From: Episyrphus balteatus
Lineage: Eukaryota; Arthropoda; Insecta; Diptera; Syrphidae
Length of the DNA stretch: 64,000 nucleotides
Direction: 5' to 3'
Assembly: GCF_945859705.1 (NCBI RefSeq)
Contig: NC_079138.1
Location: 5,146,001 to 5,210,000 of the forward strand
Shown here: positions 46,050 to 59,789 of the stretch, in pieces
Layout: every line of letters starts with the position of its first letter
How positions within the stretch are numbered: the first letter of the stretch is position 1
Program-made: the position numbers and the translations under genes
The notes under the pieces: model-generated
What the model saw: the letters and a program-made list of their open reading frames with translations, nothing else
Told to the model about the DNA's origin: nothing
The model's database searches: none

Positions 46050-49010
46050 TTGTTCAGAAATTTTGAGGTCACAATTCTGGCTTCATGGAGCTAAATAATT
46101 CTACTTCTTCCAACACTTTTAAACTCGATTCTTGTTTGGGTACTCAAAAACAAGGTCGAGATGTTGATTGCTTTAAAGCATTCTCCAGTTAAATTATGTG
46201 TGTTAATTTTATATTTTTTTCTCAAGTTTATTGAATTTAAACCTTATTTCGTTTTGTATTGTACAATATTTTAAGGTTCTTTTGCAAAATTTCTCTTTTC
46301 TGAGAATATTTTATCCCCACTCTTTGAATTTTGATAGATTTCACATTTTTGTCAACAAAGTACATATTACCTGCTATTTATGCACTGTGTTTTGTTATAG
46401 TCACCGAGGTTGGAATTATCTAATGTGCAATGTAATAACTCCCCAGGGGATTATCTCCAAAGCGAAAGAAATATCCCCTGCAGACATTCTTTTCTTTTAA
46501 AAATTGTAATTGCATCCGTGGGTGTTATAGACTTTTCTTTTTTTTCCAATTTTAAGTGACACATAAAATCGAAAAACGAAAAAATTGCAATGTATACGCG
46601 GCATAAACATAGAGGAAGCTATGGCGGGCATGCTGCCCTCTTAGGCACATTTTAGGATTTTAATATATGTTCAAAGTTGGGAAAATGCAAAGGTTCTTTA
46701 AATTTAAAATACTCCTTATATACTATAGAAACTTTCCCTATTACTAACTTTGAACATACCCCAAATAGTGAACCAAAGCAGGCGGGTGGGATTGCACGGC
46801 AGCCTCACAGAGATACAAAAAAAAAATCTAAAATAGTTGATCAATATGCAATCTGTCAAAACCTGACGTTTTATCTAAAATTCGAATCCGGTTAACGATT
46901 TTTAACTTTACCAATCCCCAGACTGCTCTCTAATATTTTTAATGTGAATGAGCCTTAATGTTTTCAACCGGCGTCAGATAAAATTGATATATTTAATGTA
47001 GATAGCTAGACAATTAAGTAATTAATTTTTCATTAAATTCAACCATTGCATAAATACAAATTGAGGTGGATACCGAGCTTTTGTCAAACGACACGCGACA
47101 GCTATTACTAAATGGACGAAAGTCTAGTACTATATAATTATATTAGAGCTTCAACCATTTGCCAATAGTTGTTTTAATGTCGCATGTCTTTTGAGAGAAG
47201 TTCACTGTCAATTCTATTTGTAAATATTCAATAATTCAACTAAGGTTAAATGTGCTTTGAAACTGCATTTACGTAAAATTCTTTGAACAATGGAAAGCCG
47301 ATGGAAATTTGAAACTTAACATTTTGTAAATGAGTATATGCGAAGCAGATAAGCAACAATAGTAGGAGTTGATTCTTGACTGTTATTTGGACTGGATAAA
47401 AAGAATTTAAACGATTTTTGGTCTTTTTATAACGATTTTTGAGGTCAATAAGGTGAAAAATAATTTAAAGTGATAGTTTGACAAACAAAGGGACTTATTG
47501 GACTGTAGTTGGATGGAATTTCAGAAGGTTTTGAAAGCACTTCTTCAATGACCAATAAGCTAATACCTAAGGCTGTACTTTGTCAATACTAGTGTAGGTG
47601 GCATATCCGGAAGTAACAGTCCATGATATGTAACTTCTGTAAAGCTTTTAAAGAAGAAAAATTTTTAGTTGGGTACGAGAACTATAGAATTGGAAATCCT
47701 AGACCGGAATGCCTTTATCAGGAGTTCGTTAAGTAAGTTTCCTGTTTTTCCTTAAGTATCAATTAACCCAAAGATTTACGAGAAAGATTCTGTCAGAGGC
47801 CTTATATCGCAAGAAGTCACTTGCAAATAAAGAATGACCTTAGACTGCATTTGAATTTAATCCTTCGTCGTAACTATACCCAATAAAAAAAATACTATAT
47901 TCCAACTTCTTTTTGGGACACAAAGACATTCTTGGAAACTGCGAATCAGATGAACTCGCCAGGAATGGACACACAGTAAGACTAGGCGTAGTCTCAATTG
48001 ACTTCTGTTAAAGTTGCTTTGATGAAGAAGAAGAAAAAAATAAACCACTGCTCATTTCCTGCTCTTTCAAGTAGACGTAAATAATTTATTATTTGTAATT
48101 AAGTGTAATACACACTTTTTTAGAAAATACTAATATTTTCAATTTTTTTTTAAAACTCCATCTGGTTTAATAAATGAATCACAACGGATAACTTGTCTAA
48201 GTGTGTCAGTCGTTTTTCTGACAGACATTTCTAAATAACTTACCTAACCTAACCTATATTCCAACTTAGAAAATATATTGCAGAAAATATATCAAGCCTT
48301 GTTCTAAATTACAACAAAAAAAAAACCTAAAAATAATTTAAAATCAAAAATGTTGAAGATGTTATTAAGCGTGAATAATTGAAAATCAAGTAAAATTTAA
48401 CAAATTTCTTTATTTTTCTCTTAAATCTAAAATAAAATCAATTCAATATAACTTTTATTTTCAGACTATATTTTTTCTTTTTTTTTTTTTTAATTTCCGA
48501 AAATAATTTAAAAAATTTTTTTTCTAAACAAAATGTAGGTACTTCAAATACAAACAAATTCAACTTAAAAAAAAAATTTAATTAAATAAAACAAAATAAA
48601 CAAACAAACAAATAAATAAGCTCAAAGCAAAGATTAAATTTTATAAAAAGAAAAACTCAAATAAAATATTATAAGCATTTAAGAAAAACTTGTTAGTGGA
48701 AATGCAATTTTCAATATACAATTTGAAATGATAAATCTTATAGCTCTAAGAGCTCTATAGTTAAATTGGTTTTCAAAAAATTCTCTCAAACATTAAGCCG
48801 AGCTAAAAATTTTTTAAAAAATTCCAGCAAATTTGTGCAAAGCTCCAGCTAAAAAAATCACATTTTCGTTTCCAACAGTATCTGTTACGAAAAAAAAGTG
48901 AAGAAAACCGGAAGTTAAAAAAGTCAGCTAAAATTTAGATCGATCTGCGTAGGTACCTACTAGCCTTAAGTCAGAAATGAGGAAAACGCGTTAAATAAGT
49001 TTAATAGTAT
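46050..49010. other. Non-coding stretch
   Basis: I see no supported gene. The frame at 46677-46895 and the minus frame at 47857-48048 have no recognisable domain. A small inverted pair, TTCAAAGTTGGGAAAATG and CTAACTTTGAAC, brackets about 46673-46755. Confidence 0.45.
48241..48256. repeat. Short CCTAA (telomere-like) run
   Basis: Three tandem CCTAA units. TTAGG is the insect telomere repeat, lost in Diptera. Three units are too few to mean a telomere and this is most likely chance or repeat debris. A TTAGG run of the same length lies at 53246. Confidence 0.6.
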
Positions 49011-49036
49011 GTATATTTTTTTTTTATTTGCCATAT

Positions 49037-49059
49037 CACACACACACACACACACACAC
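49037..49059. repeat. CA microsatellite
   Basis: About eleven perfect CA units. Confidence 0.95.
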
Positions 49060-49074
49060 TTACAAGTTAAAAGC

Positions 49075-49270
49075 CTTAAGGGAAAAAGTAAGTCTTTTTT
49101 TTTCATTTTGGTTAAATAGCGCTCTCTAGGGAATCTTACAAAAAAACAAAATTTGATGAAAATCGCTTCAGTAGTTTAGGCTTTAGAATTGCAGGACCAA
49201 CTTATCCGCATTCTCTATCATAGTCGTAATATTGAAGTAATAAGGGGCAAGTTCTATAGAAAAAATGAGG
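49075..49270. repeat. Possible dispersed repeat
   Basis: Contains AAAATTTGATGAAAATCGCTTCAGTAGTTT-style sequence (positions 49148-49180), the phrase typical of many insect interspersed repeats and like that at 24410. It is bounded loosely by CCTTAAGGGAAAAAG and AATAAGGGGCAAG. Class unknown. Confidence 0.3.
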
Positions 49271-50856
49271 AGCAACAATAGTGTAAAAGATGAAAGTAAT
49301 AAAAATTACGATGCTGTCCAAATTTTATAAAATACTCGTTCTTTAGTACCTTTCCTTAATATATTTCCTCAACTTTGTCACCTGTAATTTTGTAAATATT
49401 GTATAAATGTTAAAAAGACAAAATTTGAACTTGCTAAGATCAAATTGTTTTCACAGAGTGCAAACGATATACCTACACTAAAAAATAGGTTTCGTTTTTT
49501 TTTATGAATGGACATCATTCATAAAAACACTATTATTGGCACATTTTTTTCAGCCATGCAAATGCACGACAAATTTAAATATCATAATACAATTAAATAT
49601 TCAAGATTCAATTTGATTGAAATGAGTTCATTTAATTGGATCCTTTTATATAAATTTTAAGGATAAATAACAAAATGAAAGGAAACTTGCACAATACCTA
49701 ATCTTTTTTTTTTTATTTCTTGTTTTATTTGTAACGGGTCAAGATTTTCAATGTGAAGAATGGAATTAATTGAATGAAATTACGATGAAGATAGAGTACC
49801 TATATATCTATGTATATGACATTCTACCGGCATAGATACTACATAAGCACTCTCTTGTACCAGGGAGCGCCTCAACATGAACTTCAGTTATATTTCTATT
49901 TATCTATCTATGTCGTCTATTAATGTATGTATATAGAAAAATGCGGTAATAGGGTCTTTCTATTCCAACCTTCACTTTCCACCTACTTTTCGTGCCGTCA
50001 TCATATCATCATCATCATCTTATACTACAAAAAAGAAGAAGGATATTCTACAACTATAGATTCTTACTAGCAAGAGAGTAAAAAAAAAAAAAATAAATGA
50101 TAGGACGAACATTTTTCACCTCATACCACAACTAACACTACAACATATTCAATTTTTCTTCTTCTCCTGATACTGCTTCTAATGTCGCTGATGTTCCTCC
50201 CACTCTCTCACACCTATTTAATTAAGGAATATAAAAGGATAATAAAAGGATATTTGTTTTTTTTCTATTTTCTATTTTCAGTTTTTTTTTTTTTTCCTTT
50301 TAAATATGTAACACACCCAAAACGACAGGCACAAATACAAAGATAGCCTTCTAAAAATATAAAATAATTAAATATAAGCATGTGTGCCGTCGTCATCGTT
50401 CTTACATACCGATATTTGCATGTCAAATTGCTACTTTTTATGAAAAAATGTATATATATACATTACTCAACATTTTAGCTTTAGAGTGCTCCTTTTCATA
50501 TATGCACAGGCAAACAGATAGAACAAGAGAGAACAAATATATATATATATATAATTATATATATAAAAGAAGAAAATACAAAGAGAGCGAGATAGTTTTA
50601 TCACAATTTTCTCTCAATTTTAAAAATATTCCACTAGATCACTACAAATAAAGCTATATTTCCTGGAGAGCGAGCCAATATTTTCCTTTCCATCAAAAAA
50701 AAAAAAAAAAAATCTTCCTCGAAGAGAAACATATCGAAATTGTAGGCAAATTGTTTCCGGTTCTATTACTTTATAAATTGAAGACATTTCGATAACCAAC
50801 AAAATATAACGTGGCATTAAGGAAAACCATATTTCCTGTACGCATAATATACACAA

Positions 50857-50875
50857 ACACACACACACACACACA
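50857..50875. repeat. CA microsatellite
   Basis: About nine CA units after a CACAAACA lead. Confidence 0.9.
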
Positions 50876-53245
50876 AGCAAAAATTCAAAAATTTTGGAAA
50901 CACGTTCAAGGTATATTGTCACACAAGCACCATGTTATTATAAAGAAATTCATAAAATAATTTATTTTTTTTTTTTTGAAAAAAGAAAAAAAAAAATCAA
51001 AAATAGATTACGAGCCATACATAAAATATTAAATAAAAATCAAAACTTCACAAGCAAAACAAATTAGGTACAAAAAAAAACCAACAAAATTAAATTCAAT
51101 CATATATTTTCATATTAAAATTGTATTAAACAATTAAGAAAAAAAAAAAAACAACAAGAATAAAGAAAAAAAACATTTTTATTTTTTGTGTTTTGCTTAC
51201 TAGATATGATGTTATAAAAACTAAGCAAGCACACAACATAACACTAAAAAAAAAAACAACATACGACCCGCTTCATCAAAAACCCGACGACGTCTCCTCG
51301 TTTGCTAAATGTAAGCCCGGGCACCAGAAATGACGCGAGAACGATGAACAAGCAGCGAGGAGAAAATTCTTCAACAAAAAAAAAAAAAAAAAACGAAAAT
51401 TCGAAAAAGAGCTACACACACTTGAGTGTAGTTGTGTATAGTTTTTAGTGCTGGCGGTTTCGGTCGTTTATGCCAAGGAAAATGAGAAAATTAGTACAAA
51501 AAGGGGAAGATTGATGGTTTCGTTTTTGACCGAATGTCCAGAAAAGAGAAATAGAGCGGAGAAATATACTAGAAAACCGAAATATCATCATTCTCCCTCC
51601 TTTTCCATAGTGATGAAATGATGCGCCGATACCATGTCTCTCTTTTTTTGTTTTTTTCTTTGGAGCGTAGTATTTAAAAATATTTATATTCATGTTGACT
51701 CTTAAAATTAGAAAGGAAAAAGTAAATACTATCTCTAAGATCCATACATTCATTGTACATTAAGTATGTGGTGGGCCATTTTCATTTTAGGAAATTTTGA
51801 CTTAAAGTTCTCTTTTGTTTACATTCCTGCGCAAAGAGGAATGAACAATAAATATTACTTTCTCTTTTCCTCTCTCTTTAATCTTCGTTTCTAGTCTCTT
51901 TTTTTTTAATTGGATCTCTCTCAAAGCTCAAACCAAAAGGACCATGGCCATGGGGCTCTTTTTAAGTTTAAGGGTGAGAATACCAATTTGTGCCAAAATT
52001 TTCAGATTCTCCCAATGCGATTGGAATTTGCTATAGGTAAGCACTTGAAAAACATGTCCACTCAAAATTGAATAAACTCCCATGTGGAGCAGAGGACTAT
52101 TCACTGTCGTGGATTTTTACCCCTATTATACCTACATAAAAATTGTCTTAAAATTTGATGATTTCACAAAGTTAAATCCGATGAAGAGATATTGTAATTT
52201 GTGCGAGTTTACTAGGTTGGATTAATTTTTTAAATGTTTCAAATTTGCTGAAACAATTGATAAGCCTTAATGGCCTCTTCTAAAACTTCTTCCTAAGAAG
52301 ATTTTAGAAATGTTCGAATGATCGAAATCTTACTTTAAAAAAAATATTTACAAAAAATGTCACTCATACACCTCAGTGAACATACATTTTACTAAACCAA
52401 AACAACTCTATAAATACATTAAAAAAAAACGTCAAAATATATAATGTGCCTTTAAATTAAACAAATTCAAATTCCTCGAGTTCTCAAAAAATGTGAACTT
52501 TATGAATATGGGCTTTTCTGAAGATTGTAATATCAGGTTTTCCAATTAGGACTTTCAGTTAGAACATTATTCACATGTCCACCACATTTACAAGTGGTTG
52601 ATTTTTTTAATAAAATTTTTGAAAGCCCCGCCTCTACACATCGACGGATGTTTCCACTTTGTTTCGTTGAACTCCACTAATAACACTGGCTTGTTAACAT
52701 AAACCAATAGTTTTAAGTTCATCGAAATGAATTTGAGCAGCAGGTGACTAAATATTGGCCCAAATCTTGTTCCGAGGGTTGACTTTCAAACTATCGGCAA
52801 ACAGAGTTTACACAATATTTTCATTTGATGTCTGTCTCGAAAAAAAATGTGAATAAAAACGGTACTTCAATTTTTTCTTGATTTAGAAATTCATCATACA
52901 TAAAACTGTTGATCGAGAGGTTTTTGTTCTTGAGCTAACTTCATGATTTTTTATGCGATGTCTAAATCTTGAAAATTCCATGAAATAAACTGTTTATTTT
53001 TTATAAATTTCAAACGAGAGCATTAACAGCAGTATAATAGTTTCGGCACTTCGACCAACCCATTATCTCTTCAGCAATGATTAGATTTTTCATTTGATAA
53101 GTGATAGTTTAAAGATATGTACGTTCACAGTGAAAGTTGAAAGACGTGTCACATTTTATTTGGAAATTCTGTGCAAATTATATACAATGGTATATTTTTA
53201 GTTCAATATATTTAATCAAATCATTGCTATGCAGTTCCTTACTAT

Positions 53246-53261
53246 TTTAGGTTAGGTTAGG
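53246..53261. repeat. Short TTAGG (telomere-like) run
   Basis: About three TTAGG units, opposite in orientation to the CCTAA run at 48241. The two flanks do not match, so they are not the ends of one element. Confidence 0.6.
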
Positions 53262-55322
53262 ATAAAGTAGCTGTATAGGTCCATTGTGATATCCCAAAAC
53301 TCACTAATCTTACTACTTACTCACTAGAAATTTCAGTAGAGGCTCGTTATAAAGTTCTAACCACACAAATTCAAGATTTGAATTACAATTTTGAAATCAA
53401 TTTCGACACCATGATAGTTTGTGATGATAGTAGTGAGTTAAAAACGATAAGAAAAAAAATAGTACTCATACACCCCAGTGACCAAACACACTAAAAGGAA
53501 ATTCGTGTTAACTTTTTTACTGCTTATTGGACTTCAAATATGCATACAAAAAAGTGATTTTCTAATCGAACAGCAATATTTCACTACAGTTGTTCATAAA
53601 GAATTAAGTTCAAACTGAACTTCCATCCAAGATTTATTAACTTGCAGGCGGATTGTCACTGATCTCTTTTGGAGAAGGTCGCAACTCACAAGAATCTTGA
53701 AAATCAAAAATGGTAGCAAGATCTTAATGTGACTTGTGATTTATCAGAAGGTGGAGAATCGGATTCGTTGTTTTGTTTTTTTTTAAACAACTTAAAGCAT
53801 TTTTATTTATATTTAAACTATTAGAAGCAACTGTGATTGTTTTTATTATTATTGTATTTTTTGTATTCCAAAACTTACATAGTCATGTTATATTGAAATG
53901 TTTTGTATGTATAACTAAAACAATTTTCTAAGAAAATAATTAAAAATATAACAATTAAAATGAAATCATCGCTAGTATTCGGTTTAGCCTTGTAAGGGTA
54001 AGGATTGTACGTAATTTAATGGGTTATTAGACAAACCAAAAACCCACCCCTCATGAGAATAGAAAAATCAACTCAAGATAAGACAACTTTAACCACCCTC
54101 ATTCATTTAAAAAAAAAAAAAGTCTATAACCCAAAAACCATAATGTAAGAGCTAAACCGTAGTGAAATCATCTCCCCAGAGAAGAAAAAATAAAAATTAC
54201 ACTGTTTATAAAAGAAAAATCTCAGTTTAAAATTAAACTTGTTTTGACTGAATTGCGCAGGTCTTCTAATTTTTGAGATTTTGCCCAGAGTTGTCGCTAA
54301 AAGGAGTGTTTGTTGTTATTATAATTTTTAATTTTGTATTGAGACAATTTGGCGTTTTTAAAATTTAGGTTATAAGATTCATTCTGAGAAAACTGACTAA
54401 AGTACAGTTTTTTTTTTTCATGAAATTGGGTCAATGTGTACCTATATTATTTCTACTTGGAGTTTAAATTTTAATCCGTTTATAAAACTAAGTTCATTTT
54501 GACAGAAAGTTACTTAGTATTAACATTTTGATTGTAATTTTCGAAATCATTGCATTTTCGAAATTGGTCGAACATCGAAGAAAAAATCCTTACCGCTTTA
54601 AAAAAATTAAGGTTTTTTTTTAAATAAAACAGATTCCGCTATTTTTCTTTTGAAAAGTATTTAAAAAACATAAGATGTCACAAAATTTGAAGTGATCCGT
54701 CTTAAAATACTACAAAAAGGTCCTTACGACAGCACTGACTAACATTTTAAATTTCTTTTTAAAGAAAATTTATCATGACCTACAGCAGGATTTTTATATT
54801 AGGTTGTGTTAATTTTGAAACTTAATAGAAAGCAAGAGAAATGTAAAGAGAAATATGTATATAAGCTGGGTGAGAATTTGAGAATATGTACATACATATG
54901 TAGTTATATTTTAAAGAAAAACTACAAAAGTATTAAAGTACAAAAGCTCTAGAGAGACAGAGACCTAAAAAAGCTTATTCTTGTATCCTCAAGCATTTTT
55001 GAATATAAATTTAACGTGAGATGTTACATCATACGGTCAAGATATTTTGTTAAATGAGGGATTGTTTTTTTTTTTTTGTTGTAAGTTGAACGTCATCTGC
55101 ACCGACAGAATATAAGGATTGGTCAGTACATTACTTAATCGCTAACAATAAGTTAAGTTTTTTTTTTTTTTTCTTCTGTTCAGTGGATAAGACAATAATT
55201 ATAGGTGGGCAAGGCACCTACCTACCTGTACTTATTAAGCTAATAAACATTGCTCTTGTGAACCAAACAACTAATACAAGCATAACAATTTTGTTTTTAA
55301 ATTTAATAGAAATTGATGGATA

Positions 55323-55354
55323 GAGAAAGAGAGGGAGAGAGAGAGAGAGAGAGA
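55323..55354. repeat. GA microsatellite
   Basis: Imperfect then perfect GA units (GAGAAAGAGAGGGAGAGAGA and onward). Ordinary simple repeat; GAGA-factor words are present but with no other promoter signal. Confidence 0.9.
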
Positions 55355-57225
55355 AAACCATGCATGCATGTGTAAAGAAAAAAAAAATAAAGAAAATAAA
55401 AGAATTATAACACGTGAAACTGAATGTGGGGGTGGTTGTAGTATAGTATCACTTCAAATGTCACAAGGGTACGAAATTACGGACAATGTCAACATGTTCC
55501 ATTTTTAATTAAAACTTTAAAAAGAAAAAAAAAAAAAAAACAAGCAACCATTTTTATGAACTCTTCTTTGACAGATTTTAAGGCAAAAGTTTATGAATTT
55601 CATGAAAACTGGATCGATAAGTTGGTCGACATCCAGTTTTCAAGAGAATAAGGACTATGATTATTCCTTTTTCGTGACCTTTATTTCAACTTAAATCATC
55701 TTCTAGAAATGTAGGCTTTAGATCCTTCAAAATAAAAAAAAAAATAAAGGGCTCTTATAAGAGGAGGGTTGTTTTTTTGCAGAAAATTTTAAATTTTAAA
55801 TAAAGAAAAGGCTTTTTTTCAGACGCTAGTTACTCTAACATTAGTGACACAATCAAAATTTATTATGATATTGGTTTTTGTGTTCTCTGTCACTTCGATT
55901 AGGGCCATCAACACTCCTAGTTTTTATCGACTCAAATGAGTTAAGGTTTTCTTTGTCAGTTTTTTTTTTGTCTAGAAATTAAAAAAAAAAAAAAAAAAAA
56001 AAAACAAATAATCAGCATCTAATATTTTTCTAATTATAGAAGCGAGTAGTTTCTGGGAAAGCGATTTTTTTTTTCCTCTTTGCATATATACATATGTATA
56101 CATAATATATATATATAAAAAAAAATTGGCAGAGATGAAACGAATTTGAACTAGGTCAGGCTTGTTTAAGGGAGAAAAGAGACCCTTTTCTATTAATGAT
56201 ATTACCTCATTCAATTCAAAATATAAGTATTCATATAGTTTTCTCAGAATTCAGGGTCAAGGGGCGAGCAGAGAAGAAAATGTTTATACACAATATCTTA
56301 AAATCTTTAAAAAGTTAAAAGGTGCATAATAAATTCTTCAGAAAAATTAAAAGCTAACAAATAAAATGGAGACATTTTACTTTCAAATAGATATTGAAAT
56401 TAAATTGAATTATTGAATAATTGCGTTGGATCTGAAATAGGGGAAAAGTTAAATGCAATTTTTTATTTTTTTTTTTTTGGGAAAGTTTTGTTTACTGTTC
56501 AAGTGAGTTCCATCTTTCTCTTCGATTATAAATCATACCTTTTACAACTCAAAGCTCAATTTATCTCTTTGATTGAAGAGTTAAAAATTTTATCTTAAGG
56601 GATTAATAAAATAAAAGATCTGTTCAATGAAGAATAAACTAAAAAAAAAAACAAAATTTTGTTTGCAAAACTTCAACAACAAAAATGCTTAAAACGTATT
56701 AAAAAAAATACAATGTGTACATGTGTAAATGGCAAAACTTCCCAAAAATTAAACGTCTTTTTTTATTTACATTTTATAATAATAATAATAATATTTCACA
56801 AACGGAGACCAATACAATTCTTCGGACTTCGGCTTCGAGTACAACACCTTTAAGGTGTTTTTTACTTATAATTTATAAGTTAAAATATAGGTGTTCAAAA
56901 ATACACACGGACGCTCAAGTCATTTGTTTATTTATTTTTGAAAATATTCGGGAAAATATAAATCCAATTGTCTTTTTATTAAACTTAGTTCGCTTAAAAA
57001 TGTTATTTTTTTTTTTTTGATTTTTCAATTATATATATGAAAGTTACTTCTAAAAAGGTAAGATTAGATATGTAAACCTAACGTGTGTTCCTGGCGTTAA
57101 TTTTTGTTCAGGGATGTTTTCATATTTTTGGACGTTTTGGGATAAAATGCCACATATGTTGCACACCAACAAAAAAAAAAAAAAGCAGAATTAACCGAAC
57201 ACAAAGGAAAACGAAAGTGAAAATG

Positions 57226-57390
57226 ACACTTCCGAGGAAGCACTGCAATATATGATTCCTCAAGTGGCGAAGAGGATACGACAACTTTTGTCCCATTTGT
57301 GACCTGAGCTTTCCCGACAAATTCGGAGCAAGATTTGACTGTATTTAATGCTCTAAATGACAGAGATCGTTGCCCCATGTTTCACGCGAC
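57226..57390 (+). pseudogene. Possible decayed transposase C-terminal Cys cluster
   Basis: One plus-strand frame reads DSSSGEED (57254), an acidic patch. After a frame change near 57285 comes FCPICDLSF with cysteines at 57289 and 57298, then C at 57340 and C at 57349, and an aromatic position now TGA at 57358 (one base from TGG). The pattern acidic linker, C-x2-C, about 13 residues, C-x2-C, W resembles the C-terminal zinc-binding tail seen on some insect pogo-like and piggyBac-like transposases. With two stops and a frameshift it is dead. The identification is tentative. The minus-strand frame over the same place (57097-57378) may be the shadow. Confidence 0.3.
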
Positions 57391-57632
57391 TAAACTTAAA
57401 AAAGAACATACTGCCTAAATGTCTGCCGGCATATATACCCGTCAGAAGTGTGATATTCCCTTCACATGTGGGTAAAATGCTACTTTTTAGGGTTTTTTTT
57501 TAAAAACTTTATTTAAAATGAAAGTTATATTTTTATTGGTTTTTCTATTAGGTAAATAAAATGACAATCTAATAAATAAAAAAAAATCTTGAACCAAACT
57601 TGCTTTTACTATTTAATATGATTGTTTTACTG

Positions 57633-58294
57633 TTAAGGGGGGAAATCCCTCTGAAATTTTTTATTTCAGAATTATTTTTTTTGTGTCTAATAAATTCATT
57701 TATCAAGTCCCTAGATAGTCCTGAATCCCATGCGCTCCGAACCTACCACAGTACGAAAACGTAAATACCAAACACATTTTTCTCGAAAAGTGTTTTTTCC
57801 GCGCCGTGCAACGTAACTCAAAAACTAATGAAGCTATCTACTTGAAATAAAAGGCAAATTACTCGATAAATAATTGGCCATTGCATGAACCTAAGAGTTT
57901 AATAAAATATTTATAATAAATATTTTTTTTTTAACTATTTCTTTGTAAAAAAACATTGTGTTTTTTCGTTTTTTGGTCTCTAATTTTTATTTTAGATTTG
58001 TTTTTACTAAATTTAGGTTCATGCAATGCGTATAAATATATTTTATTGGAAAAAAATTTCTTTTTTGATCATAAATAGTTTTCTGGACCAGGGCATTGCA
58101 CGGCGCAAACGCGAGGCGTCAACTTCAAAGAGCTCTAGAGCCGCCATTTTGTTTTTTTTCTTACTTCAAAAAAATTATATCAATACTTCATAATGTCAAT
58201 AATATCATATACTTTTCCAAATTTCAACAAATGCTTTCGGTTTTGTCAAAAAAAATATTGAAAAAGCTGACTTCCAGAGGGATTTCCACCTTGA
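57633..58294. mobile_element. Palindromic MITE with TTAA/TTGA boundary
   Basis: The inverted arms include GGGGGGAAATCCCTCTG at 57637 against CAGAGGGATTTCCACC at 58275, GCGCCGTGCAACG at 57800 against CATTGCACGGCGC at 58092, and CATTGCATGAACCTAA at 57882 against TTTAGGTTCATGCAATG at 58013. The left boundary is TTAA (57633-57636) and the right is TTGA (58291-58294), one change from TTAA. Length 662 bp is close to the TTAA-bounded MITE at 37154, though the sequences differ beyond the first bases. No ORF of note. Confidence 0.65.
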
Positions 58295-58299
58295 GTGTG

Positions 58300-58970
58300 G
58301 CATATTGCCCTGACTTACCCTATAAAGTTTTAAACACAATATAATTGACTATATTTGTGGTGAAATTTATAATTTTATAACAAATAAATAATACCAGAAT
58401 TATATGAGTTAGAAATCTTTTTTAACGTTTTGCATGGAATTTCCATACAAACCTTTCGCCATCTTGAGGACCGGATTGATGTTAAAAAGAAACTGCGTTT
58501 CAGTCGAAATTCAATAGTAACATTTATAAGGACCGGCCTGTCATACATTTGAGATAGTAAAATATTTTTACTTGGTTTCGTTTAAAAAAAAAACTCGAGG
58601 TGTTAATCAAAAACACCATTAAGATAATGGAGAATTCCAAAGAAGTCATGTCGTCCGTTAGTCTCTTTTTAATCGCTTTTCAATACTTTTTCCATGGAAA
58701 ATCTATACGAAAAGTATTGAAAAACCCGCAGAAAACTCATAAAAATATATTTATAGCTACGTTTTTGAGATATGATTTACATACATATATTTTTATCAGC
58801 AATCCAACTATACGTAGAAAGTTAAAAACTTTTAGAATTATGAAAATACTTTGAATTTGTCACGGATAAATAATTATATTATGAACTTAAACTTCAGATG
58901 TGAGCCACAGAAGTTATTTTAATATTCTTTGCTTATTTGTTCAGCATTCAGGTGTCGACTTTTAATGAAG
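58300..58970. other. AT-rich non-coding stretch
   Basis: Nothing recognisable; the frame at 58600-58854 has no domain. Confidence 0.5.
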
Positions 58971-58974
58971 AAGT

Positions 58975-59480
58975 GGATCATTGTGGCGTTATTTTTTCTA
59001 TAAAAAAAGTTATCCTATGACAAAGTAGTAGTTTACTTTTTTAGGTGATTTTTTTTTATGAAAAATGGTTGACTGTGGTGTACCTATTGTATACGCAACA
59101 TTTTTTTTATACAAATATTAGTTTTCTTACATCATTTTGTACTGCAAGCATTAAGCTACGTTCTTAAACCTTTTAGAAAATCTTTCATGAAAAAATGGTT
59201 CACTGTGGTGTATACGTAATTTTTTCTTCATTTTGTTTACAATCGTTTTTCTACATTATTTTTTTACTTTGAGCCTTCAAGTTCGAAGGACTATTTCTAA
59301 CCTCATCTATTATGAAATAGTAAATCACTGTGGCGTATACGCAACTTTTTTTTAAAACTCGTTTGTTTTATACTTCATTTGCCCTAAGGTCCGAAGAAGA
59401 GTTTATTATGTAAACATTTTATGAAAAAGTGGGTCCCTGTAAAATTTTTTTCTACAAAAAAAAGTTGGTATTTCTACATC
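58975..59480. repeat. Tandem array, about 95-130 bp units, with CACTGTGGTGTATACGTAAC core
   Basis: Units begin ATGAAAAA.TGGTTCACTGTGG and run into TGTATACGTAAC and T-rich sequence, then TTTTCTACATCAT. Cores lie at 58979, 59072, 59201, 59326 and a degenerate one near 59432. One more, in the same style, is at 60936 after the RTE-like fragment, so that fragment may have split the array. The same core occurs in the otherwise different array at 43950-46045. Confidence 0.7.
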
Positions 59481-59789
59481 ATACTTATTATTCAAGATAT
59501 AGCCGAAATAATAAGTACCTATGCTCGAAAAATAAAAAAAATGACAAAAAACCCCTGGTGGCAAAAAAATCCCTCGCATTTATCGTCGACCTTTCTTTGT
59601 GAAGATTAATATCTACTTCTTAATGGCTTATCAAATTTTTTTTTGGTGAAAGTTTTTTGAAAACATTTATAACCATATTTTTATAAGCTTAAAAAAAAAA
59701 CGACTCAAAAAAATTAATTTTGTTTTTAAAGCTCTGTTATTTAAGAAATTAAATTGGGTACTTGGTTGGGAAGTGAAAACAATTTCTTC

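Larger units (their letters stand above)
49290..57060. other. Long AT-rich non-coding stretch with microsatellites
   Basis: No gene is supported. It includes an ATCATC tract near 50003, an alternating AT tract near 50539, a CA run at 50857, a GA run at 55323, a TAA run near 56776 and a small GC-rich patch at 51280-51330. Single copies of the CACTG.GGTGTATGAGT core lie at 52361 and 53464 on the minus strand. Minus frames of about 100 codons at 50620-50922 and 51445-51753 are not convincing. Confidence 0.5.

Noticed and set aside
48241..53261. CCTAA and TTAGG runs as remnants of a telomere or ends of one element
   Set aside because: Only about three units each, and the flanking sequences do not match in inverted orientation.
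57097..57378. 93-codon minus-strand frame
   Set aside because: The plus strand shows an acidic patch and a Cys cluster in the same place, so this is more likely its shadow.
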